NCBI GenBank assembly: GCA_910586835.1
Contig: CAJUJU010000046.1
Span: 1 to 18,082, forward strand
DNA from: an uncultured Acetatifactor sp.
Lineage (GTDB): Bacteria > Bacillota > Clostridia > Lachnospirales > Lachnospiraceae
Reading direction: 5' to 3'
Length of the DNA: 18,082 nt
Numbering within the stretch: position 1 is the first letter of the stretch; each line of letters opens with the position of its first letter. The position numbers and the translations under genes were made by a program. The notes beneath the pieces are model-generated. The model was not told the origin of the DNA and made no database searches. It saw nothing but the letters and a program-made list of their open reading frames with translations. Positions 1-6,390 of the stretch are shown here, piece by piece.

Positions 1-31
1 TTTCTTCAAAATTAGAACCTTGTTCCGTCAT
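1..31 (-). CDS. Start of an unidentified element gene, cut by window edge
   Basis: Only the first ten codons are present (MTEQGSNFEE), so the product cannot be named. The ATG at 31-29 is supported by a strong AAAGGAGG ribosome binding site six bases upstream, and an extended -10 promoter lies about 75 bases further upstream. It belongs to the leftward run of small mobile-element genes and carries the same leader motif as two genes upstream of it. Confidence 0.55.
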   Translation of the reverse strand, partial: MTEQGSNFEE

Positions 32-38
32 ATGTATC

Positions 39-70
39 CTCCTTTCATAAAGGGCAATGTATTATTTGCG
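39..70 (-). repeat. Leader repeat copy A (possible SD-sequestering hairpin)
   Basis: On the minus strand this reads CGCA, 20 bases, then GAAAGGAG, and contains CCTTT-ATG-AAAGG, a 5-bp stem that buries the Shine-Dalgarno. The CA at spacer positions 8-9 is shared with copies B and C. It precedes the gene cut by the window edge. Confidence 0.6.
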
Positions 71-104
71 AAATATAAAACAAAAAGTAACAGATATCGG
101 CTTG

Positions 105-126
105 ATTATACCATTTTTTAAGTCAA
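105..126 (-). promoter_or_regulatory. Extended -10 promoter, leftward
   Basis: The minus strand carries TGGTATAAT (113-105), a consensus extended -10. TTGACT (126-121) lies upstream but only 10 bases away, too close to serve as a normal -35. The element follows a hairpin terminator, so it probably starts a new transcript for the gene at the left edge. Confidence 0.5.
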
Positions 127-151
127 AAAGAAAGAGTCCTTGTTAGGACTC
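125..151 (-). terminator. Rho-independent terminator after the 44-aa gene
   Basis: Minus-strand hairpin with a 7-bp perfect stem, GAGTCCT pairing with AGGACTC around a 4-base loop (151-134). It is followed by a pyrimidine tract CTTTCTTTTT. The stem overlaps the last codons and stop of the 44-aa gene. Confidence 0.6.
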
Positions 152-277
152 CTCTTTCTTTCCAGTAAAGCATTCCCTCATAAAGTCAATCTCTTCCTGT
201 TCATAACCATTTTTCAGTAATTCTTCATCTGTAAAATCTGAAATATGATCTTCAAACCATCTTTTCATTGCACTCAT
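143..277 (-). CDS. 44-aa acidic small protein of unknown function
   Basis: Open frame of 44 residues beginning MSAMKRWFED and ending GKKEES, too short for ordinary ORF cut-offs. The ATG at 277 has an AAAGGAG site nine bases upstream, and the gene ends inside a hairpin terminator, so both ends look like a real gene. The sequence is acidic, with an FTDEELLKNGYEQEEIDFM segment likely to be helical. I recognise no family. It sits in the leftward mobile-element operon and carries leader copy B. No cysteine pair, signal peptide or membrane segment is visible. Confidence 0.6.
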   Translation of the reverse strand: MSAMKRWFEDHISDFTDEELLKNGYEQEEIDFMRECFTGKKEES

Positions 278-286
278 AGTTTCACG

Positions 287-318
287 CTCCTTTCATTAAA
301 GAGGCTGTTTTTATTGCG
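287..318 (-). repeat. Leader repeat copy B
   Basis: Minus strand: CGCA, 20 bases, GAAAGGAG, with CTCTTTAATGAAAGGAG able to form a short stem with a wobble pair over the Shine-Dalgarno. A weak hairpin (GAGCC/GGCTC, 347-329) followed by a T-rich run ends the preceding gene just upstream, so this copy lies at a gene junction. Confidence 0.6.
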
Positions 319-345
319 AAAGAAGAAAGAGCCCTTGTTACAGGC

Positions 346-681
346 TCAATCTTCAAATCGTTCAGTGATGTCTCCGTCCACATTAAAGTCTAACCAAATA
401 TCTTCTCCATCTTCGTCCTCTTGGATTCCAAAATCGATGTAGTTATCTCCAAGTGCATTCTCCAAATCATAAAACCACCCTACAAACAATGATAACCTTG
501 TTACTTTGAGTCCCAAGCATTCCTGAATATCTCTCAGAAATACATAACCTCTACACTTTAAAATATCATTGAAATAGGTTTCCTGTGCTTTTAAATACAT
601 CAAATTAAACTCTCGTTCCTTATCCCAATTTGGATTACTTGAATCAAATACTTGTGCGTACATACTTCTTATGTTTTCCAT
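346..681 (-). CDS. Conserved 111-aa mobile-element protein
   Basis: Soluble acidic protein of 111 residues with no signal peptide or membrane segment. The order of motifs, YLKAQETYFNDIL, GYVFLRDIQECLGL, VGWFYDLEN and GDNYIDFGI, ending in LDFNVDGDI, resembles a family I associate with integrated elements of gut Clostridia; its function is unknown to me. I chose ATG 681 rather than GTG 690 because the GGAG site is one base from the GTG but ten from the ATG. It follows the 139-aa phage-type gene after a 46-base gap holding leader copy C. A structural or regulatory role in the element is possible but unproven. Confidence 0.7.
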   Translation of the reverse strand: MENIRSMYAQVFDSSNPNWDKEREFNLMYLKAQETYFNDILKCRGYVFLRDIQECLGLKVTRLSLFVGWFYDLENALGDNYIDFGIQEDEDGEDIWLDFNVDGDITERFED

Positions 682-691
682 AAAACTCACT

Positions 692-723
692 CTCCTTTCA
701 TTAAAGGAGATGGAATCTCTGCG
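692..723 (-). repeat. Leader repeat copy C (strongest hairpin)
   Basis: Minus strand: CGCA, 20 bases, GAAAGGAG. Here TCTCCTTT-AATG-AAAGGAGA is a perfect 8-bp stem with a 4-base loop containing the entire Shine-Dalgarno of the 111-aa gene. It begins four bases after the stop codon of the preceding gene, leaving no room for a promoter. Confidence 0.65.
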
Positions 724-727
724 AGTC

Positions 728-1147
728 CTATTCCCTTTCTTTGCTTAGTAGCCAAAAGAATCGTCTGTACAAGTCATAGTAAATGTCTTTACAGCACGGA
801 ATATTATACCTCACCCGCAATACATCATAAGAACATCCCTCTGTTACTCCATGTAAAATATAACTTGCCAGTTCTTCGTCCGTATCCTCTGCAACATCCT
901 CTATCATTGCTATTCGTTCTGCTAAATACGCTTTCGTAACAGCACACCTGGCAGTTGGGTCACTCACTACACTAAGTTTGGTAAGTATCGGATGGTCATT
1001 TGGTCTTTTACTCATTCCATCCAGTGTTCTATAAGCTTTCTTCCATGTAGGATACTGTAAACAAAAATGTTTCAGCTCATAATAACGGTGACGGTCAATC
1101 CAATATTTATTTTTCTCTGATAACTCAGGTCTTATTGTCGTGCTCAT
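728..1147 (-). CDS. Phage/ICE-type protein, possible late-transcription regulator
   Basis: 139 residues starting MSTTIRPELSEKNKYWIDRH. Recognisable segments are RYYELKHFCLQYP, VSDPTARCA, DTDEELASYILHGVTEG and a C-terminal SYDVLRVRYNIPCCKDIYYD. The last part resembles the helix-turn-helix end of small phage regulators of the ArpU/RinA type, an assignment made by pattern memory only. The ATG at 1147 has an AAGGAG site and overlaps the stop of the upstream excisionase-like gene as ATGA, which implies translational coupling. I rejected the upstream ATG at 1165 because it lies within the RBS region and the upstream gene. Confidence 0.65.
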   Translation of the reverse strand: MSTTIRPELSEKNKYWIDRHRYYELKHFCLQYPTWKKAYRTLDGMSKRPNDHPILTKLSVVSDPTARCAVTKAYLAERIAMIEDVAEDTDEELASYILHGVTEGCSYDVLRVRYNIPCCKDIYYDLYRRFFWLLSKERE

Positions 1148-1392
1148 GCTTTTTCTCCTTTCCAAAGATACCCGGTTTGTTCGTACAGCAATTTGGGTGA
1201 GATATAGAAGTTAATCCGTCCCAGTCTGCTGTTCATCTCTTCAATTTGGGTTATGAGTTGACCATTCCTTGTGGCTTTTCCAATAGGAAGCCAGCCAGAA
1301 ATAATGCCAGCCCGTATCCAAGAAGCGTCTTTACCGTATACCTTGGCGGCGACCGCAACCGGTACAGAACCAGTTTGAAATATGGTGTCCAT
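1144..1392 (-). CDS. Excisionase-like HTH DNA-binding protein
   Basis: 82 residues starting MDTIFQTGSVPVAVAAKVYG. The core VAVAAKVYGKDASWIRAGIISG followed by LPIGKAT and INFYISPKLLYEQTGY is the pattern of small phage/ICE proteins with a winged HTH that bind next to attachment sites (Xis type). ATG 1392 has AAAGGAGG four bases upstream; the longer frame to 1479 has no RBS. It is the first gene of the leftward operon and is divergent from the integrase, so the intergenic region could be controlled by this protein. The Xis role is inferred from family and position. Confidence 0.65.
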   Translation of the reverse strand: MDTIFQTGSVPVAVAAKVYGKDASWIRAGIISGWLPIGKATRNGQLITQIEEMNSRLGRINFYISPKLLYEQTGYLWKGEKA

Positions 1393-1450
1393 ACAGCCCT
1401 CCTTTAAATTGTTTTCCAAAATCTCACCCCGGGAATTTTTCGGATTTTGT

Positions 1451-1479
1451 ATGTTAAGGCTATCAGAAAAAGCTGTCAC
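1451..1479 (-). promoter_or_regulatory. Weak candidate promoter for the leftward operon
   Basis: Minus strand GTGACA (1479-1474) and TAACAT (1456-1451) are separated by 17 bases. Neither box is a strong match, but it is the best pair I find upstream of the excisionase-like gene. Confidence 0.3.
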
Positions 1480-1538
1480 CTGTGTACTGTATTTAATCTA
1501 GGTTAGAAAATCGGCAGAATTTAGCAAGAAAATATAGA

Positions 1539-1575
1539 TGTAGGAGTTGACAATTCCTACACTTTTTATTATAAT
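1539..1575 (+). promoter_or_regulatory. Consensus sigma-A promoter with palindromic operator for the integrase
   Basis: TTGACA (1547-1552) and TATAAT (1570-1575) are both perfect consensus at the optimal 17-base spacing. A dyad TGTAGGA (1539-1545) / TCCTACA (1555-1561), extended by inner TT/AA, is centred on the -35 box. A repressor bound here would block RNA polymerase. So strong a promoter on an integrase suggests it must be repressed in the integrated state; the repressor is not in the window unless it is the excisionase-like protein. Confidence 0.8.
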
Positions 1576-1603
1576 GCTGACTGTGAAAGGAGAGTGATGC
1601 ACA

Positions 1604-2839
1604 ATGCTAATACAATGCCCTGAGTGCGAATTACAGGTAAGTGACAAAGCAGCATCTTGTCCGCACTGTGGATATCCAATACAGCCGGACGTAAAACCGA
1701 GGAAACCCCGAAACAAAAATAACAAAAGGAGAAGATTACCAAACGGATTCGGTCAGATCAGTGAAATCAAGAACAGAAACCTACGAAATCCCTACCGGGC
1801 TATGATTACCGTTGGCAAGACAGCGACTGGTAGACCAATTTGTAAACCACTAAAACCAGAATCCTATTTTCCTACATACAACGATGCGTATGCAGCCCTC
1901 GTAGAATATAACAAAAATCCCTATGACTTGCAGCCGGCTATTACTATGCAGGAACTTTATGATAAGTGGTTTCCAGAATATGAGAAGACAGTCAAAGATA
2001 CTCAAGCAGCAAAAGACGCCTGGCTATATTGTTCATCCGTATACACCATGCGGGTTATGGATGTTCGTGCCAGACATGTAAAAGGCTGTATGGAGGAAGG
2101 AGTTGCTGTTGTCAAAGGGAAAGAGCAAACCCCTTCTGCAACGATGAAGAATAAAATCAAGACCTTGTTCAACTTAATGTTGGATTATGCTTTGGAATAT
2201 GAGATTGTAGATCGGAACTATTCTCGAACATTTAAGCTGACCGACGAAGTTGTGAAAGAATGTCATAAAGTGAAAAAGGAACATATCGCTTTTACAGATG
2301 AAGAAATCGAATTACTATGGCAGCATGTGGATGACAAAAAAGGAGTTGATCTATTATTGATTCAATGCTACTCTGGGTGGCGCCCCCAGGAGCTTGGGTT
2401 GATTGAGTTGGAACGTGTAGACTTAGCAAATTGGACATTCCAGGGTGGAATGAAGAGTGACGCCGGTACAGAAAGAATTGTTCCTATCCATAGCAAAATT
2501 CGTCCTTTAGTGGAAAGGAAATATAAAGAAGCTGAAGAACTTGGTAGTAAGTATTTGTTGAATTGGGTTGACCCGAACGCTCGGAATAAGAAAAATATAA
2601 AATTGACTTACAACCGTTACACGAAAGCTTTTGATTTGATACGAACTGAATTAAATTTGAATCTTGAACATAGACCCCATGATGGCAGAAAACATTTTGT
2701 AACAATGGCAAAGAAATATGAAGTGGATGAGTATGCCATCAAATATATGGTCGGTCACAAAATTGCAGACATCACAGAAAAAGTTTATACGCAAAGAGAA
2801 CTTAATTGGTTAAAAACAGAAATCGAAAAAATAAAATAG
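1604..2839 (+). CDS. int: Tyrosine integrase with N-terminal zinc ribbon
   Basis: 411 residues. Residues 5-22 form a zinc ribbon (CPEC ... CPHCGYPI), followed by a basic linker rich in K/R/N, an N-terminal SAM-like core-binding domain, and a C-terminal catalytic domain. The active-site residues are visible: Arg in YSGWRPQELG, Lys/Thr strand SDAGTERIVPIHSK, HDGRKHF (H-x-x-R), GHK and the tyrosine in VYTQRE. It cuts and rejoins DNA at the element's attachment sites. The ATG follows GAAAGGAG by 11 bases and a consensus promoter lies just upstream. It is the terminal gene of the element and is divergent from the excisionase-like operon; the adjacent 3' DNA holds repeats suited to integrase binding. 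Confidence 0.92.
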   Translation: MLIQCPECELQVSDKAASCPHCGYPIQPDVKPRKPRNKNNKRRRLPNGFGQISEIKNRNLRNPYRAMITVGKTATGRPICKPLKPESYFPTYNDAYAALVEYNKNPYDLQPAITMQELYDKWFPEYEKTVKDTQAAKDAWLYCSSVYTMRVMDVRARHVKGCMEEGVAVVKGKEQTPSATMKNKIKTLFNLMLDYALEYEIVDRNYSRTFKLTDEVVKECHKVKKEHIAFTDEEIELLWQHVDDKKGVDLLLIQCYSGWRPQELGLIELERVDLANWTFQGGMKSDAGTERIVPIHSKIRPLVERKYKEAEELGSKYLLNWVDPNARNKKNIKLTYNRYTKAFDLIRTELNLNLEHRPHDGRKHFVTMAKKYEVDEYAIKYMVGHKIADITEKVYTQRELNWLKTEIEKIK

Positions 2840-3493
2840 AATGTTTGTGATGCTTAATTTATGTGGTATGATGAATATGAAAAATCAGGTCTCATTTTAT
2901 AGGAATAGCGGTATAGGAGTGGTGCAGGAATAAAATAGGAATTACCTACATTTCCATACCCTTTACCACTCTTAACCACTTTGAGAACACCGTATTTAAG
3001 CGGCCTTAGAAGTCGTTAGGTGCGTAGTGAGATTTTATTTTAGTTTCTTTCATAAAATCTCCCTTTTATACCCTTTCAGTATATCATTTTTCATTCTCTT
3101 TCGCCACCTGTCTATCCAAAATTTTATAAAATTTACTTACAATCGTTTTTGTCCTCTTTGCATCCATTGATACTATTCTTTGACTCCTTCATTCAGATAC
3201 TCCTTTCAGGTTCCTTTTGGCAGGAACCGCAATTATTTGCCACTTTTTAGCCAAAAATCTCCTGAACCCCTCATAAACACCGGATTTCCGGCAATTTTTT
3301 ATGTAACACATTTTTCAGCCCGCAAATTTGCTGTACACTGCCATACTGGCAGACAGCATCTTACTCTATTGTTTATGACTGATAATATTTAACACCATCC
3401 ATCAACATGTTTACTTACCCTGTTTTGCATGAAATCATTTAATATTAATTTTCTCCAAACACTGGAATAAAAAGAAAGAGAGGAGCCTCCAAA
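2840..3493. other. Non-coding stretch between integrase and orphan HTH genes
   Basis: I find no convincing gene here. Apart from the repeats at 2901-2980, it holds a 10-bp perfect inverted repeat GAGATTTTAT / ATAAAATCTC (3029-3061, 13-base loop). That repeat is followed on the plus strand by CCCTTTTA and could be a weak terminator for the integrase. The rest is AT-rich with no ribosome binding site before the 70-residue open frame at 3180-3392. The junction between element and host probably lies in this stretch. Confidence 0.5.
2901..2980. other. Candidate attachment-end region with phased repeats
   Basis: Four AGGAAT/AGGAGT motifs begin at 2901, 2915, 2926 and 2937, roughly one DNA turn apart. 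They are followed by a 10-bp direct repeat, CTTTACCACT (2961-2970) and CTTAACCACT (2971-2980). An inverted GAGTGGT lies at 2918-2924. The AGGAGT/AGGAAT element is also present in the dyad at the integrase promoter. The position directly 3' of int suits arm-type sites and a core site, but the exact crossover cannot be defined without the other end. Confidence 0.4.
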
Positions 3494-3673
3494 ATGACAA
3501 ACGAAGAACATTTATTACTGGAAGATATCTGCCCTGTCCTGCACATAGGGAAGACCACCGCATACAGGCTGATACAGTCCGGGCAGCTTCCCGCCCAGAA
3601 GATTGGCGGCAAATGGCAGATTAAGGCCAATGATTTCAGAGATTACCTGGCCGAAAAATTCAGCCGGAACTAA
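3494..3673 (+). CDS. Orphan excisionase-like HTH_17 protein, first of a pair
   Basis: 59 residues, MTNEEHLLLEDICPVLHIGK to EKFSRN. The pattern of LEDICPVLHIGKTTAYRLIQ, SGQLPAQKIGGKWQI and DFRDYL is the classic MerR-like winged helix of the excisionase / HTH_17 family. GAGAGGAG lies upstream of the ATG with spacing of about eight. These proteins bind DNA as architectural recombination factors or small regulators. There is no partner integrase on this side. The next gene encodes a paralogue 110 bases downstream, so both are probably on one transcript. Confidence 0.75.
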   Translation: MTNEEHLLLEDICPVLHIGKTTAYRLIQSGQLPAQKIGGKWQIKANDFRDYLAEKFSRN

Positions 3674-3783
3674 AACAGAAAGGGACAGCTACAGAAGCCC
3701 GAGACAACCAATCTCAAACCGGCACAAACCAATCTGGCCAGCACGGCCAATATTTTCTAAAGACATAAGGAGACCGAAAAGAT

Positions 3784-3966
3784 ATGTTAGAAGATTACCC
3801 GGAGTTATTGACAAGAAGACAGGCTCAGGAAATATTGCACATGGGAAAGAACCGGATATTAGACCATACCCAATCCGGGCGGTTGCGCGCCCTAGTCCTT
3901 GACGGACGGTATCTGATCAAAAAAGAGGATATAGTTGACTTTATCAACCGTTTGCCTTACAGATAA
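3784..3966 (+). CDS. Orphan excisionase-like HTH_17 protein, second of a pair
   Basis: 60 residues starting MLEDYPELLTRRQAQEILHM. The fold signature RRQAQEILHMGKNRILDHTQSGRLRALVLDGRYLIKKEDIVDFI matches the same winged-helix family as the preceding gene, with a different recognition helix. In this entry the residue string is described only to show order: helix-turn-helix first, then the wing (LDGRYLIKK), then a terminal helix. AAGGAG lies 11 bases upstream of the ATG. The two genes look like an old duplication or two regulators of one decayed element. A regulatory rather than excision role is equally possible. Confidence 0.7.
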   Translation: MLEDYPELLTRRQAQEILHMGKNRILDHTQSGRLRALVLDGRYLIKKEDIVDFINRLPYR

Positions 3967-4037
3967 ATACCCCTTTAAGGGAACTACTATTTAAACACCC
4001 GGAATCCCGCTATTATCCGGCTCTCCCTGCCATTTTA

Positions 4038-4060
4038 AATTGACCTATGAATTGACCTAT
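4038..4060. repeat. Two-copy direct repeat AATTGACCTAT
   Basis: AATTGACCTAT occurs at 4038-4048 and 4050-4060, a 12-bp period. It lies between the orphan HTH genes and the tRNA. A 6-bp stem CAGTAA/TTACTG follows at 4095-4110. Repeats like these could be binding sites for the small HTH proteins, but nothing proves it. Confidence 0.5.
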
Positions 4061-4174
4061 CCATTCTCAAAAAGGGGGATTTTTACCGAAAAACCAGTAA
4101 AATGTTACTGACGGCATTTTTCATACTCATAGAATAATTTGCAGTCCAAAAGCCCGCAAGCCCTTGATTTTACT

Positions 4175-4210
4175 GCAAAAATTAACCCCGATGAATCTCT
4201 CCACCGGGGT
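4175..4210 (-). terminator. Terminator of tRNA-Gln
   Basis: Minus strand hairpin ACCCCG / CGGGGT (4210-4185) with a 14-base loop, followed by TTAATTTTTG. It starts eight bases after the tRNA 3' end. Confidence 0.75.
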
Positions 4211-4217
4211 GTTTCAG

Positions 4218-4289
4218 CAGGGCTACAAGGATTCGAACCTTGAAATGACGGAGTCAGAGTCCGTTGCCTTACCGTTTGGCGATAGCCCT
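4218..4289 (-). tRNA. tRNA-Gln (anticodon CTG)
   Basis: A 72-base cloverleaf: acceptor AGGGCTA / TAGCCCT, D-arm GCC-loop-GGC, anticodon stem ACGGA / TCCGT with loop CTCTGAC giving anticodon CTG (reads CAG), five-base variable region, and T-arm CAAGG-TTCGAAT-CCTTG. The discriminator base is G and CCA is not encoded. It has its own promoter and terminator and faces the orphan excisionase pair with its 3' end, the usual side for tRNA-targeting elements. Confidence 0.95.
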
Positions 4290-4307
4290 ATTTCTGTTAC
4301 CTGATAC

Positions 4308-4336
4308 AATATACACTATTTATTCCCAAATTGCAA
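4308..4336 (-). promoter_or_regulatory. Promoter of tRNA-Gln
   Basis: Minus strand TTGCAA (4336-4331) and TATATT (4313-4308) with 17-base spacing. The predicted start would lie about ten bases before the tRNA 5' end. Confidence 0.65.
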
Positions 4337-4403
4337 TACCTAAATTCAATTTTTTGAAATTTTTCAAAAAATATAGAGCATTCCTATCAGGCAACATTTA
4401 ATA

Positions 4404-6164
4404 TCAGCCCTGCACCGTGTCTCTGACGGCAAAATGGCTGATTTCTTTCTCCAGCACGTCGCTTACTTCCCGGCACACATCCACCGCCGCCTGTACCTCA
4501 TGCATTTTCTCCACAAAGTCCGCCGCATTCTGAGCGGAAACATCCATTGCCGAGGCCCCTTCGCCCATGGAATTGGCAATATAACCCACAGAGTCAAAAA
4601 TATTTCCCATACTCTCATTTAAGCCGTTGGAGCTATTTGCAAAATTCTGCAGAATAGAATAAAACTGCTCCATGTTATTTACATATTCATCCATGGCTTC
4701 CACAAACTGGTCATAATCCTTCAGCACACTGCTGTTGATGTACTCCAATACTTCCGATGTATTTTCCGACAGATCCCGAACCGCGTTAATGACCTCTTGA
4801 TTAATGTGCTGAATGTTCTTTACCGTTTTCTGGCTGTTTTCGGCAAGAGAGTTAATTTCTCCGGCCACCACGGCAAATCCCCGCCCGGCCTCACCGGCTC
4901 TGGCCGCCTCAATTGACGCATTCAGAGATAGCAGTGTGGTCTGGCTGGCAATATCAAGAATGGTTTCCGACAAAGCATTAATTCTCGACACCTTCTCGCT
5001 GTCCTGAATAGAGCGGTTCAGCAGCTGCGTAATCTCGCCCACCTTGTTTGCCGTAAGCTCTTTCACTTCCACAATATGATTTTTCATCTGCTTTGCAGTG
5101 TCGGAAATTTTGACGGCCTTTTCGGAGCCCTGATTTGCTTCCTTCCAGAGAACATCCACCTGCGCCTTCACATCTCCCACCGTATTCTGAATGCTGTCAG
5201 AGGTATTGGAAACCACTTCCATGTTTGCCGCAAGCTCTTCCAGCGCTGCGGAAGACTCCGTAATACTCTCATTTGCATTTCTGACCATTCTGTCTATCCG
5301 GTCATTTGATCCGGCCAGCTTGCCGGTTCCATCCGATACCTTATTTATGATATTCTGCAGCGTATCAAGAAAATCATTCATTCCCGTGATCAATATGGAA
5401 AGCTCGCTCTTGGTACAGACAGTAAGCCGTTCATTCAGATCGCCTCTGTTCTCGTCAATGGCCTTTATCATCTGCCGCAGCTCCAGAGAGGATTTCTTGA
5501 TCGGCCGGATGGTCTTATACTGGAAAAGCACATGATTTATTCCGATATTCAGCATAATGATGATCGCGCCTATCACACTTGTGGTGATTGTACGGCCGTA
5601 TTTGTCCTGCTGTGTCTGTCGTATCGTCGCAATAGACTGCTCAAAACTTGCATTTGCCAGTTCCAGATTGCTGTCAAACTTCTCGTCTTCCGCCTCCAGG
5701 GCGTCAATTTCCGCAATGACCTCCTCCGTACTTTTTCCTTCCGAAGAAATCAAAACCGCCTTCGCATTCTCGGTATACGCCGTAAGCCCGGCCTTCATCT
5801 CCGAAATATTTACGCTTCGGTTTCCCTCCAGATAGATCTGCAGCTGATCAATATCCGTGATAAGCTGGTTGTAACGTTTATCAATATTTTCCAGCAGATG
5901 TTCTCTCTCCTCCACATCGTTGGTGGCCAGGTACGCATAAATATACCTCTGGATCTTCTCATAATCCTTTTTCATGTCGCCCCTGAGCACCATGGCAGAA
6001 AGATAGGTATCGCTGATTCTGGTGGATTCTTCTATGGTGCTTTGAAAATTGCGGATGCTTACTCCAAAGTAAATTCCAAAGACCACAAGTAAAACCAGAT
6101 TCATCAATACCAACTGCGTTGTTATCCTGGCCCAAAATGATACCTCTGTTTTTCTGTCTCCCAT
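4404..6164 (-). CDS. Methyl-accepting chemotaxis protein
   Basis: 586 residues. TM1 is at about 15-37 and TM2 at about 192-214. Between them lies an extracellular region of about 155 residues, predicted helical and probably a four-helix-bundle sensor. HAMP follows at about 215-270, then a long coiled coil. The hairpin tip, DIASQTTLLSLNASIEAARAG followed by GRGFAVVAGEI (about 404-437), is the kinase-contact region of MCPs. The C-terminus (FAVRDTVQG) has no CheR-tethering pentapeptide. It should signal to CheA/CheW; the ligand is unknown. ATG 6164 was chosen because GGAGG lies eight bases upstream; the frame runs further but has no RBS. It has a separate promoter and no chemotaxis neighbours here. 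Confidence 0.93.
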   Translation of the reverse strand: MGDRKTEVSFWARITTQLVLMNLVLLVVFGIYFGVSIRNFQSTIEESTRISDTYLSAMVLRGDMKKDYEKIQRYIYAYLATNDVEEREHLLENIDKRYNQLITDIDQLQIYLEGNRSVNISEMKAGLTAYTENAKAVLISSEGKSTEEVIAEIDALEAEDEKFDSNLELANASFEQSIATIRQTQQDKYGRTITTSVIGAIIIMLNIGINHVLFQYKTIRPIKKSSLELRQMIKAIDENRGDLNERLTVCTKSELSILITGMNDFLDTLQNIINKVSDGTGKLAGSNDRIDRMVRNANESITESSAALEELAANMEVVSNTSDSIQNTVGDVKAQVDVLWKEANQGSEKAVKISDTAKQMKNHIVEVKELTANKVGEITQLLNRSIQDSEKVSRINALSETILDIASQTTLLSLNASIEAARAGEAGRGFAVVAGEINSLAENSQKTVKNIQHINQEVINAVRDLSENTSEVLEYINSSVLKDYDQFVEAMDEYVNNMEQFYSILQNFANSSNGLNESMGNIFDSVGYIANSMGEGASAMDVSAQNAADFVEKMHEVQAAVDVCREVSDVLEKEISHFAVRDTVQG

Positions 6165-6211
6165 TTTTAATCCCTCCGAACTTATACTCCCGGATCTGCC
6201 TCCCCTTTCTC

Positions 6212-6248
6212 TCCTTCCGTTTTTTACTTTTCGGATCCTTCCGTTTTT
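6212..6248 (-). repeat. Direct repeat in MCP 5' leader
   Basis: On the minus strand AAAAACGGAAGGA occurs twice (6248-6236 and 6224-6212), a 24-base period. It lies in the roughly 135-base leader of the chemotaxis receptor. The purine-rich copies resemble Shine-Dalgarno sites but no start codon follows them usefully. Confidence 0.5.
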
Positions 6249-6307
6249 CCCATCTGCGTGCCCCCACACCAAAAAACAAGAAGAAATCACCTGGCAAATC
6301 CTTTCAC

Positions 6308-6336
6308 ATAATAACGCAACTTTTGTACACTTTCAA
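6308..6336 (-). promoter_or_regulatory. Sigma-A-like promoter of the chemotaxis receptor
   Basis: Minus strand TTGAAA (6336-6331) and TATTAT (6313-6308) separated by 17 bases. It implies a leader of about 135 bases. A motility sigma factor (sigma-D type) motif is not seen. Confidence 0.6.
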
Positions 6337-6364
6337 GTTCTTTTTGTGCCCTTTCCTGAACGCG

Positions 6365-6390
6365 AAAAGGGAGCCTCACGGCTCCCCTTT
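6365..6390 (-). terminator. Terminator of the CAP/LysM gene
   Basis: Minus strand hairpin AAAGG(G)GAGCC-GTGA-GGCTCCCTTT with one bulged base, ending in TTTT. It lies 14 bases after the stop codon. Confidence 0.8.

Noticed and set aside
3029..3061. Strong integrase terminator
   Set aside because: The stem is perfect but AT-rich with a 13-base loop and only a short T run; kept as a possible weak terminator in the intergenic entry.
3180..3392. 70-residue open frame between the integrase and the HTH pair
   Set aside because: No ribosome binding site, odd composition (many His, Phe, Pro, Arg) and no recognisable motif; the region looks non-coding.
4218..4289. tRNA-Gln as insertion site of the integrase at 1604-2839
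   Set aside because: The integrase is over 1.3 kb from the tRNA and I see no second copy of the tRNA 3' end in the window; a different target near 2950-3060 fits better, though the left end of the element is not visible.
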